Source: Halomonas sp. HL-93 (lineage in GTDB: Bacteria > Pseudomonadota > Gammaproteobacteria > Pseudomonadales > Halomonadaceae). Taken from it: 64,000 nt of DNA. The stretch spans positions 868,001 to 932,000 of the forward strand of contig NZ_LT593974.1 of assembly GCF_900086985.1 (NCBI RefSeq), written 5' to 3'. Shown piece after piece: positions 8,836 to 16,374 of the stretch (positions within the stretch are counted from its first letter, which is position 1; every line of letters begins with the position of its first letter). The translations under genes and the position numbers were made by a program. A model generated the notes under the pieces. The model saw only the letters and a program-made list of their open reading frames with translations, made no database searches and was not told where the DNA came from.

Positions 8836-10341
8836 ATGTACGGAAGTCTTATCGATGCGCTCCCGGCGGTATTGTCCTTTGGGAATATAGCCGCTGTCGT
8901 AATCGGCGTGATTGCTGGCATCTGCGTTGGTGCCCTTCCGGGACTCAGTGCCACCATGGCGATCTCTGTCCTGATTCCCTTCACTTTTGGAATGGATCCG
9001 CTGGTGGCACTCGGAATGATGGCCGGGATCTATAACGGTGCCATGTATGGCGGCTCGATCCCTGCTGTGCTGCTTCGTATACCGGGTACACCTGCCGCCG
9101 TGGCGACGACTTTCGATGGTTATCCCATGGCGCAGAAGGGCGAGGGGGGGTATGCACTTCAAGTTGCGGTGGTGTCTTCAGCAATTGGAGGTATCGCTTC
9201 GGCACTGGTTTTGATGCTGTTGGCTCCCCCCTTGGCAAAGGTCACCTTGCTGTTCGGCCCTGCGGAAGTCTTCTGGGTGGCAGTCTTTGGCATGTCGGCG
9301 ATAGTTTTCCTACTCGGAGGAGATGTTCTTAAGGGCCTGATAAGCGCTTGTTTCGGTATCTTTGTTTCCTTGATTGGTTCTGATTCCATAACGGGATATG
9401 ACCGATATACCTTCGGTCATCTGGAATTGCTAGATGGTATCAATATCGTTGTGTTGTTAGTGGGGCTTTATGCCTTACCTCCGGCAATTGGTTTGTTGGA
9501 AGAGATTAAGGATATCGATGCTTCCAATGCCGGCCGTCTCAATACGATCAGCATATGGAAAGCGATTCCTGGCATGCTCAAATACTGGAAAACCTGGGTG
9601 AGGTCTTCGGTGATCGGTGTCTTCATCGGTATCCTGCCGGGTGCGGGAGGCTCGATGGCGGCCTTTCTGAGCTACAACGAGGCGCGTCGTGCCTCCCATA
9701 ATCCCGATGAGTGGGGCTCGGGAGAGCCCGAAGGTGTCGCGGCATCAGAGACGTCCAATAATGCGGATACCGCCTCGGCCCTCATCCCTGCTCTGACGCT
9801 CGGGATACCGGGGACGGCCGTTGCGGCGGTAATGCTTGGTGGACTACTGATTCATGGCATGCAGCCTGGACCGATGCTATTCCGTGAAAACCCGGAAATC
9901 GTATTTGGTTTTATGTGGCAGTTCCTGTTCGCTGCCATCCTGTTGATTTTCCTTGGTGGTGCACTTGCCACGAACAGTTTCGCACAGGTGTTGCGTCTGC
10001 CTCGGCCACTGCTCGGCGCCATCATCATCGCCTTGGTCGTGGTAGGGGTCTATTCGATTAATGGGCGAATGTTCGATGTCTACCTTATGCTGGGCTTTGG
10101 TTTAATCGGATATTTCATGGAGAAGCTAAAGTTCCCGCTGCCACCGGTAGTACTGGGCTTAATTCTGGGAGGCTTCGCCGAACAGAATCTCCGACTGGCC
10201 CTTCGCATCGGAGGAGGCGATCTCTCGGTGCTGGCGATGAGTCCTACCTCCAAGGTTATCATCGCGATGACGCTGTTCGTCGTCCTGGTCCCGCTGATCA
10301 TGCGGCTTATCCGGGGCAAGCAACAGATGAAGGTTGTTTGA
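8836..10341 (+). CDS. Tripartite tricarboxylate transporter large permease subunit (TctA family)
   Basis: A 501-residue, strongly hydrophobic protein with about 11-12 helices. It carries the family hallmark GALPGLSATMAI near residue 33, and a second related motif (GILPGAGGSMAAF near 265) in the other half, reflecting the internal duplication of TctA. It is the solute channel of a Na+- or H+-driven secondary importer that depends on the binding protein encoded at 7140. It starts 9 bases after tctB, with AGGGGG before the ATG, and ends the cluster before a hairpin. Confidence 0.93.
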   Translation: MYGSLIDALPAVLSFGNIAAVVIGVIAGICVGALPGLSATMAISVLIPFTFGMDPLVALGMMAGIYNGAMYGGSIPAVLLRIPGTPAAVATTFDGYPMAQKGEGGYALQVAVVSSAIGGIASALVLMLLAPPLAKVTLLFGPAEVFWVAVFGMSAIVFLLGGDVLKGLISACFGIFVSLIGSDSITGYDRYTFGHLELLDGINIVVLLVGLYALPPAIGLLEEIKDIDASNAGRLNTISIWKAIPGMLKYWKTWVRSSVIGVFIGILPGAGGSMAAFLSYNEARRASHNPDEWGSGEPEGVAASETSNNADTASALIPALTLGIPGTAVAAVMLGGLLIHGMQPGPMLFRENPEIVFGFMWQFLFAAILLIFLGGALATNSFAQVLRLPRPLLGAIIIALVVVGVYSINGRMFDVYLMLGFGLIGYFMEKLKFPLPPVVLGLILGGFAEQNLRLALRIGGGDLSVLAMSPTSKVIIAMTLFVVLVPLIMRLIRGKQQMKVV

Positions 10342-10424
10342 ATAAGTCCACTGATCTTTCCACTCAGGACGAGTCACTTCCATCCGGCTGAGGATAAAGT
10401 GGCGGCTAGACTGGTAGAAATAGC

Positions 10425-10456
10425 ACGACGGGGGCGCTTCTTGGCTCCCCCGTCGT
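10425..10456. terminator. Hairpin between convergent tctA-like and betT genes
   Basis: A perfect 10-bp GC-rich stem (ACGACGGGGG at 10425-10434 with CCCCCGTCGT at 10447-10456) with a 12-base loop. No long T run follows on the plus strand, so it is probably a weak or shared terminator for both convergent genes. Confidence 0.65.
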
Positions 10457-10475
10457 TGCATCCTGAGTATCTAGC

Positions 10476-12515
10476 TCAGCCCAAGTTAGCTGCTTCCGGC
10501 GGTTCGCCGATGGTGCCGGGCATTGCCTGCTGATGACCGGCCAGCGTCAAGAAGTGCAGATGGCGTTCGTACTCGCTTACCAAGTCACCAATTACCTGAC
10601 CTCGGGTATAGCCGTTAAGGTCCTTGTCCTGCCCACCTTCAGCAAGATAGACATCCAATCGCACGTAGAAATCGTCATCTGCCGGAATAAAGCTAGGCGT
10701 ACGCATGCGGTGGGGACATACCTGATAGACAAAGCTGGTGGCGGCGCCAAAGTCGACTTGCAGCGTCAGGTTGGGCAGTGATTCACCCTCAATGTTCTCT
10801 TCGGTGACGTTAGCGGTTTGTCCGCGGCTTTCAAGCTCCTGGGCAAACTGCGTCATTGCCGGGCGAATGGAGTGTTCAATTGTCGCGGCGGCACCCGCAC
10901 GGTTAGACGTATCCAGGGCGCGATCCAAGCGCTCCTTCCAGTCGCCACCTGGGGCGCCACCGGCAATCATACGCCGCGCATCGGCTTTGCTGCCTTCAAG
11001 TTTGAGGGCTTTGACCATGCCGACCATGATGGCGAAAATCACCAGCGAGAAGGGCAGGGCGGTAATCACCACGGCACTTTGCAGGGCTTCCAAGCCGCCC
11101 GCCATCAGCAGGGCAATGGTGATAAGGCCGATAATCGCCGACCAGAAAATACGCAGTTTGACCGGCGCATCGTGGTTAACGTCACTGAGAATAGACGTAA
11201 AGTTGGCCAGTACCAGCGCGCCGGAGTCCGCTGACGTGATAAAGAACACAATCCCCAGCACCGTGACAACAGCAGCGCTGATGCCCACGTACGGGTAGTG
11301 CTCAAGTAGCGTGTAAAGGGTGGTTTGTGGTGTGTTAAGTGCCTGTTCACCAAGTTCGGCAACGCCCTGGTTGGCGACTAATTCAATGCCGCTGTTACCG
11401 AACACCGACATCCACACCATCATAAAGGCCAGGGGAATAAACAGCGCCCCGGCAACAAATTCACGAATCGTGCGGCCGCGCGAGATACGCGCTAGGAAAA
11501 GGCCAACGAAGGGTGTCCAGGCGATCCACCAGCCCCAGAAGAAGATTGTCCACCACATTTTCCACTCTTGGGCGTCGTCACCGGCAAAGGCGTAGGTGTC
11601 GAAGCTGGCCGCCACAAAGCCCGAGAAGTAGTCGCCTGCGTTGTTGACCACTTTATCGAGTAGCACCAAGGTGTCGCCGGAAAACAGTACAAACAGCATC
11701 AGGCCAAGGGCCAGCAGCATGTTGAACTCGGACAGGCGGCGGATACCTTTTTCCACCCCGGTGACCACCGAAATGGTGGCGAGGATTACTACCAGCACAA
11801 TCAGCAACACCTGCACGGTCAGGTTTTCCGGCACGTCGAACATATAGTTCAGGCCGTAGTTGAGCTGCATCACGCCGATGCCCAAGCTGGTCGCAATGCC
11901 AAATACCGTTGATATCACGGCGGTAATATCCACTGCGTTGCCAATCGGGCCGTGGATCCGTTTACCCAGCAGCGGATAAAGGGCACTACGAATGGCCAGT
12001 GGTAAGCGGTGACGGTAGCTAAAGTAAGCCAGCGCCATACCCATCAACACGTACAGCCCCCAACCGGAGAGCCCCCAGTGCAGATAGGTTTGAACGACGG
12101 CGTTACGCATCGCGGCTTGGCTTTCGGGTTCCAGGTCGGGCGGTGCCAGGTAGTGGGCCACCGGTTCGGCGACGCTGAAGAATAAAAGGTCAATCCCGAT
12201 ACCCGCGGCAAACAGCATGGCCGACCAGGAGAGCAGCGAAAACTCTGGTCGTGAGTGGTCAGGCCCCAGCCGAATACTGCCGTAGCGCGACATGCCAATC
12301 AGCGCGACAAATACCAAATACGCGACGATCGCCAGCATGTAGTACCAGCCAAAAGTGGTGCTCACCCAGGCAAGGCCAGCATCAAAAAAGGCGCCTGCCT
12401 GCTCGGTGAAGAGCATGGTAAGTACCAGAAAGATCACGATACCCGCCACACTGCCGTGGAATACCACGGGGTTAAGGCGGTCCCGGGAGGGAAGGGTTGG
12501 GTTGTCTTTCGCCAT
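10476..12515 (-). CDS. betT: BCCT family high-affinity choline transporter, BetT-like
   Basis: At 679 residues this has the length of BetT (about 677 in E. coli), longer than betaine carriers, because of a cytosolic C-terminal domain of roughly 170 residues after the last helix. Twelve helices span about 20-505. The signature of the family around helix 8 is present (GWWIAWTPFVGLFLARISRG), with the Trp residues that form the quaternary-ammonium box. It would import choline with H+ or Na+ for conversion to glycine betaine during salt stress. A TetR-type palindrome lies about 58 bases upstream, consistent with choline-responsive BetI control, although betIBA is not in this window. A related betaine or carnitine carrier is the alternative. 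Confidence 0.86.
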   Translation of the reverse strand: MAKDNPTLPSRDRLNPVVFHGSVAGIVIFLVLTMLFTEQAGAFFDAGLAWVSTTFGWYYMLAIVAYLVFVALIGMSRYGSIRLGPDHSRPEFSLLSWSAMLFAAGIGIDLLFFSVAEPVAHYLAPPDLEPESQAAMRNAVVQTYLHWGLSGWGLYVLMGMALAYFSYRHRLPLAIRSALYPLLGKRIHGPIGNAVDITAVISTVFGIATSLGIGVMQLNYGLNYMFDVPENLTVQVLLIVLVVILATISVVTGVEKGIRRLSEFNMLLALGLMLFVLFSGDTLVLLDKVVNNAGDYFSGFVAASFDTYAFAGDDAQEWKMWWTIFFWGWWIAWTPFVGLFLARISRGRTIREFVAGALFIPLAFMMVWMSVFGNSGIELVANQGVAELGEQALNTPQTTLYTLLEHYPYVGISAAVVTVLGIVFFITSADSGALVLANFTSILSDVNHDAPVKLRIFWSAIIGLITIALLMAGGLEALQSAVVITALPFSLVIFAIMVGMVKALKLEGSKADARRMIAGGAPGGDWKERLDRALDTSNRAGAAATIEHSIRPAMTQFAQELESRGQTANVTEENIEGESLPNLTLQVDFGAATSFVYQVCPHRMRTPSFIPADDDFYVRLDVYLAEGGQDKDLNGYTRGQVIGDLVSEYERHLHFLTLAGHQQAMPGTIGEPPEAANLG

Positions 12516-12572
12516 GTAGGCGGACTCCTATTGTTAGACAAAATGAAGCGAGCGATTCAGGCAATTTTTTAT

Positions 12573-12590
12573 TTTGAATGAACGTTCAAA
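12573..12590. promoter_or_regulatory. TetR/BetI-like inverted repeat upstream of betT
   Basis: TTTGAA (12573-12578) and TTCAAA (12585-12590) flank TGAACG, giving an 18-bp site within an AT-rich promoter-like stretch; the symmetry continues outward with one extra base on the left. The centre TGAACGTTCA is itself palindromic. The core GAACGTTCAA resembles the BetI operator as I remember it. Assignment is by inference. Confidence 0.5.
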
Positions 12591-12704
12591 TAAAATACGC
12601 GCTTTAACACCCGTCTTCAAGTCTGTGTGTCAGCCCTATGTCGACTCTATGCTAGATATACGCACGATATTGAGGGTGTAAATCGAGTTATTTACCCAGT
12701 TTAG

Positions 12705-12735
12705 AAACAAAAAATGCCCGGCAGAGCCGGGCATT
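12705..12735 (-). terminator. Rho-independent terminator of the Spy-like gene
   Basis: On the minus strand a perfect 10-bp stem (AATGCCCGGC / GCCGGGCATT, loop of 3) is followed by TTTTGTTT. It lies 31 bases after the stop codon at 12766. Confidence 0.88.
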
Positions 12736-12765
12736 AGCAGTGTGGTAAACGCTAAATAAACATGT

Positions 12766-13140
12766 TTATTCGGCGTCTTGTTCCTCCCCATGATGATGCT
12801 TACCGTGACCTTCACGGTATTCTTTACGGGCTTCGTGCATGGCGTTGCGTAGCGCTTCCTGCTCTTCTTCGGTGAGAATTTCGGCCATCCGGTCTTGGTG
12901 GGCTTCGCGGACGTCTTTCATTTCATCACGAAAGGTTGCGTGAGCCTCGTCCAGCGCTTGCTGCTTATCGTCACTAAGTTCCGCGCGCTGGTAGATGTCC
13001 TGACGGTGTTCTTGCATGCGTTCTCGTTCTGGCCCATGTTTCTCGCCGCCGTGTTGGTTCGCCTGAGCGGTCATGGCTAAGGGCAGCATGGCAGTGGCGA
13101 ACAGTGCCGATGCAACAAATTGACGAAGTGACAACGTCAT
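12766..13140 (-). CDS. Spy/CpxP-like periplasmic stress protein
   Basis: A 124-residue protein with a signal peptide cleaved near residue 27 (MTAQA/NQHG), followed by a very charged, helical mature part and a His-rich tail (HGKHHHGEE). Two LTxxQ-like motifs are visible (LSDDKQQ near residue 55 and LTEEEQE near 89), which define the Spy/CpxP/heavy-metal-sensor fold. Such proteins act as periplasmic chaperones or restrain envelope-stress sensors; some bind metals, and the His-rich tail would suit that. In enterobacteria spy is a target of BaeR, and a BaeSR-like pair is encoded only 1.1 kb away. Single-gene transcript with its own terminator. Confidence 0.75.
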   Translation of the reverse strand: MTLSLRQFVASALFATAMLPLAMTAQANQHGGEKHGPERERMQEHRQDIYQRAELSDDKQQALDEAHATFRDEMKDVREAHQDRMAEILTEEEQEALRNAMHEARKEYREGHGKHHHGEEQDAE

Positions 13141-13270
13141 AGCGTATCTCCTGGTGAGTTGACGATGTCAGTATTGCCCGAGCGGGTGCAAACCCTTTGC
13201 AGGGAGTGTGCAACAATCATGATCTTAGTAAGCTTGCTGGGGGGCGGGGGCTCATCAGAGGAGAAAGCCC

Positions 13271-14212
13271 ATGAGGCGAATGGCTATGCGGAATAAATCG
13301 CTGTTGAAGTACTTGCAGTGCTTCGGTGGGGTTAGTGTCTTGACGTTGCTGCTGAGCGGTTGTGGGGTTACTCATCTTGCCAGCCAGGGTGAGGCCGCCA
13401 ACGAGGTTGACGCTGCTGCCCAGCAGGCGACGCCTTATACGCGTCTCCCGCCCATGCCGTATACCCCCGATGCGTGGCCCGAGACCCTCAACGCCGAGGT
13501 CTATCTGCCCGATACGCCAACCCAGGCGCGTCGCCCGGCAGCGTTGATTGTTCACGGTGGCGGCTGGCGTAATCGCAGCCCCGAGGATATGCAGGGCATT
13601 GCCGAGGAATTGGCGGCGCAGGGCTATGTGGCGGTGAATATCGAGCACCGCTTTGTGCCGACCTATCGCTTTCCTGCCCAGTTACACGATCTACAGCAGG
13701 CGATGGCCTGGATTCATGCCAACGCTGATGCCTGGGCAGTCGATACTCAGCGCATCGTGGGCGTGGGCTTTTCGTCGGGGGCTCACTTGGTCAGCCTGCT
13801 GGCGTTGGCCGGGGTGGAAGGACCGCTGGCAAGCCCCCATGGCGGTGAACACGCTCGCTTGGCCGCAGTGTTGGTCGGTGGTCTACCCAGCGATTTGCTC
13901 AAATTTGATGACGGGCGCTTGGTGGTCGATTTTATCGGTGGTACCCGCGCTGAGAAAAATGAGGCTTACCGACTCGCTTCCCCCGAGCGTCAGGTAACGT
14001 CCAATGCGCCACCGTTTTTTATCTTTCATGGCACCTGGGACAGGTTAGTACCCGTCGACCATGGCGAGGACTTTTATCAAACGCTGATCGACAACGGTAT
14101 TGAGAGCGAGCTTTATCTGCTGCACGGACGCGGTCACTTCGCGAGCTTTCTACTACGCGGCGGCGCGATAGAGGCGGGGATTGCGTTTCTCAACCAGCAG
14201 GTCGCGCCCTGA
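13271..14212 (+). CDS. Lipoprotein alpha/beta hydrolase (BD-FAE/esterase type)
   Basis: The 313-residue protein begins with a lipoprotein signal peptide and a lipobox LLSGC, with the lipidated Cys at about residue 36. The body is an alpha/beta hydrolase: an oxyanion HGGGW motif near residue 95, the nucleophile elbow GFSSG near 165, an acid residue around GTWDRLVP near 255 and the catalytic His in GRGHF near 297. It resembles carboxylesterases of the HSL/BD-FAE group that cut short acyl or feruloyl esters. AGAGGAG lies 8 bases before the ATG. It would be membrane-anchored in the periplasm. It is convergent with baeR, only 18 bases apart; substrate unknown. Confidence 0.83.
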   Translation: MRRMAMRNKSLLKYLQCFGGVSVLTLLLSGCGVTHLASQGEAANEVDAAAQQATPYTRLPPMPYTPDAWPETLNAEVYLPDTPTQARRPAALIVHGGGWRNRSPEDMQGIAEELAAQGYVAVNIEHRFVPTYRFPAQLHDLQQAMAWIHANADAWAVDTQRIVGVGFSSGAHLVSLLALAGVEGPLASPHGGEHARLAAVLVGGLPSDLLKFDDGRLVVDFIGGTRAEKNEAYRLASPERQVTSNAPPFFIFHGTWDRLVPVDHGEDFYQTLIDNGIESELYLLHGRGHFASFLLRGGAIEAGIAFLNQQVAP

Positions 14213-14230
14213 CCTGAATCGCCGTGGGGC

Positions 14231-14926
14231 CTAGCCTTCGGGCTGGTACTTATAGCCGACCCCATAAACTGAGCGAATAATTTCCTGCTCGGGGAGTGCT
14301 TCGTGGATTTTTTTGCGCAGCTTTTTGATGTGGCTGTCCACGGTGCGCTCCGAGACGATGCGGTTGTCGCGGTACATGTGGTCCATCAGCTGCTCGCGGC
14401 TGAAAATTCGCCCAGGGGCCTGCATCATCACCCGCAGCAGCTGGAATTCGACGGCGGTCAGTCCCAGATCCTGTCCTTGGGCGAGGGCTTGCCAGCCGTC
14501 TTCGTCTAGCGTTACCAGCGCGTTGCTCACCGCTTGTGGGGCGTTCTCCGCCGCGGCTTGGCTACGTCGCAGTACTGCCTTGACGCGGGCGACAACCTCG
14601 CGGGGGCTAAAAGGTTTGCAGATGTAGTCATCGGCCCCTAACTCAAGCCCTAGCAGGCGATCCACTTCTTCAACCTTGGCAGTCACCATAATAACGGCGA
14701 TATGCGGCCATTGCTGTCGAATCTCGCGGCATAGCGTCAAGCCGTCTTTGCCGGGCAGCATAAGGTCTAACAGAATTAGGCTTGGGGTCTGCTTGGTAAG
14801 CCACGGGAGGACATGGTCACCGTGGTCGAGTGTTGTGACTTCGAAGCCGTGGGTGGTCAGGTAGTCGGCCATCAGGCGGGCGATTTTGGGTTCATCTTCC
14901 ACGACCAGTAAAGAGGCGTTATTCAT
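14231..14926 (-). CDS. baeR: Response regulator of the OmpR family, BaeR-like
   Basis: The 231-residue protein has a receiver domain (acidic pair in VVEDEP, phospho-Asp in LILLDLMLPG, Lys in ICKPFSP) and an OmpR/PhoB winged helix at the C-terminus (YRDNRIVSERTVDSHI). The stretch DGLTLCREIR and DRLLGLELGADDYICKP agrees closely with E. coli BaeR as I remember it. An in-frame start 72 bases further upstream would give an N-terminal extension without homology and overlap the kinase gene; I therefore use the ATG at 14926. It is last in an operon with the adaptor, RND pump and sensor kinase and probably activates this pump and envelope-stress genes. Confidence 0.88.
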   Translation of the reverse strand: MNNASLLVVEDEPKIARLMADYLTTHGFEVTTLDHGDHVLPWLTKQTPSLILLDLMLPGKDGLTLCREIRQQWPHIAVIMVTAKVEEVDRLLGLELGADDYICKPFSPREVVARVKAVLRRSQAAAENAPQAVSNALVTLDEDGWQALAQGQDLGLTAVEFQLLRVMMQAPGRIFSREQLMDHMYRDNRIVSERTVDSHIKKLRKKIHEALPEQEIIRSVYGVGYKYQPEG

Positions 14927-14958
14927 AGGGCAAGCTCGCTTGAAGAAAAGGACCGGCG

Positions 14959-16374
14959 TTATTGATCGTTTAACAGCGGAAACCGTAGCGTCCAGCATAA
15001 CCCACCCAGCGTCGAATGAGAGGCCGATAGGCTGCCGTCGTGGGCATTCGCCAGGGCGCTGGCGATGGAGAGCCCAAGCCCGCTCCCGCCGCTGGCGCGG
15101 TTGCGCGAGCCTTCCACCCGGTACAGCCGTTCGGTGAGGCGCACAAGCTCGCTGTCGGGGACCCCGGGGGCGCTGTCCTGCCAGGTGACCACGGCCTCTT
15201 CGCCTTCGCGGGCCAGGGTGACCGCAAGCTTTCCCGGGGCGTCGGTGTAGGCGCAGCTGTTGTCCAGCAGGTTATCCCATAGCTGGCGCAGGCGTTGGGC
15301 GTCGCCGCGGATCATCACGTCCGGCGCGATCTGCCGGGTTAGGCTCAGGTCGCTGTCGTTAAGCCAGCGGTCGGCGTCTTCCAGGCGACCGGCGAGGGAG
15401 TCGCTCAGGTTTAGCGGCGCCAGCTGGATATCCAGCGCGCCGGCATCGCTTTGTGAGAGCAGGCGCAGGTCGGTGACCAGGCGTTCCAACTGATCGACTT
15501 CCTGGGCGAGTGACGCCAGGCTTTCGTGGTTCAGCGGGCGAATGCCGTCCTGCATGGCTTCGATTTCACCGCGCAGCACGGCAAGCGGCGTGCGCAGCTC
15601 GTGGGCAGTGTCTGAGACCCAGCGCGCCCGGGCGTTGCGGCTGGCTTCCAGGGTGGCGGCCAGCACGTTGAAGTCCTTCGCCAGCCGCGACAGCTCATCG
15701 CGCCCGCGCTCGGGCAGGCGGCTGTGATAATTGCCCTCGGTCAAGCGTCGGGTGGCCATGGCCAGGGCACGGGTTCGCCGGCCCAGCCACCACGACAGCC
15801 CGCCGGCCAGCAGCAGCGACGCCACGCCCAGCGAGACCACGATAATCATGAGGTTACGCTGCTGGCGTTCGAGAAAGCGGTTTTCCATGCGTTCCATGAC
15901 CTGCATGGGCGGACGAAACCCCAGCTCGCCGATGAGCTCGCCATCGCTGCGCAGAGGCAGCCAGTGCCAGTTGCTTTCCTGGCCGTTATGGGGCGGCACG
16001 ATGAACTGCTGCTGGGGATCGCGCAGCACGAAGTCCTGTGCCTCGCCCAGCGGGCTTGGGCGGTCGCGGTGTTCCTGCCCCAGGGCATGGCGTACCACCA
16101 TCGGCCAGCGTTCCGGCGAGCGCTCGAGCCATGCCCAGCTTTCCTGCGGCTCCCAGCGGTTGATCAGGCTGTCGGCCAGCAGCGTCGCGCGGCGTTCCTG
16201 GGCCTGGTTGAGGTATTCAAGAAACCCCCGGTCGATACTGAACGAGACCGCCAGAAAGACCCCGGCGGAAATGGCCACGTTGACGCTCAGGATGATCATG
16301 AACAGCTTCAGCCCCAGCCGCGAGAAGCGCCAGTTGAAACGGCCCAGTGTCGAGCGTGAGAGGGGAGGCGGCAT
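14959..16374 (-). CDS. baeS: Sensor histidine kinase, BaeS-like
   Basis: The start overlaps the stop of the RND gene as TAATG, so translation is probably coupled; the protein is then 471 residues. It has a membrane helix near residues 23-45, a periplasmic sensing region to about 160, a second helix near 165-185, HAMP, then the dimerisation and phosphotransfer helix with the H-box (VSDTAHELRTPLAVLRGE, phospho-His near 258) and a HATPase domain with N box (LWDNLLDNSC) and G boxes (GGSGLGLSIA). It should sense envelope or drug stress and phosphorylate the BaeR-like regulator encoded 32 bases downstream. Placement inside the efflux operon supports this. Confidence 0.88.
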   Translation of the reverse strand: MPPPLSRSTLGRFNWRFSRLGLKLFMIILSVNVAISAGVFLAVSFSIDRGFLEYLNQAQERRATLLADSLINRWEPQESWAWLERSPERWPMVVRHALGQEHRDRPSPLGEAQDFVLRDPQQQFIVPPHNGQESNWHWLPLRSDGELIGELGFRPPMQVMERMENRFLERQQRNLMIIVVSLGVASLLLAGGLSWWLGRRTRALAMATRRLTEGNYHSRLPERGRDELSRLAKDFNVLAATLEASRNARARWVSDTAHELRTPLAVLRGEIEAMQDGIRPLNHESLASLAQEVDQLERLVTDLRLLSQSDAGALDIQLAPLNLSDSLAGRLEDADRWLNDSDLSLTRQIAPDVMIRGDAQRLRQLWDNLLDNSCAYTDAPGKLAVTLAREGEEAVVTWQDSAPGVPDSELVRLTERLYRVEGSRNRASGGSGLGLSIASALANAHDGSLSASHSTLGGLCWTLRFPLLNDQ

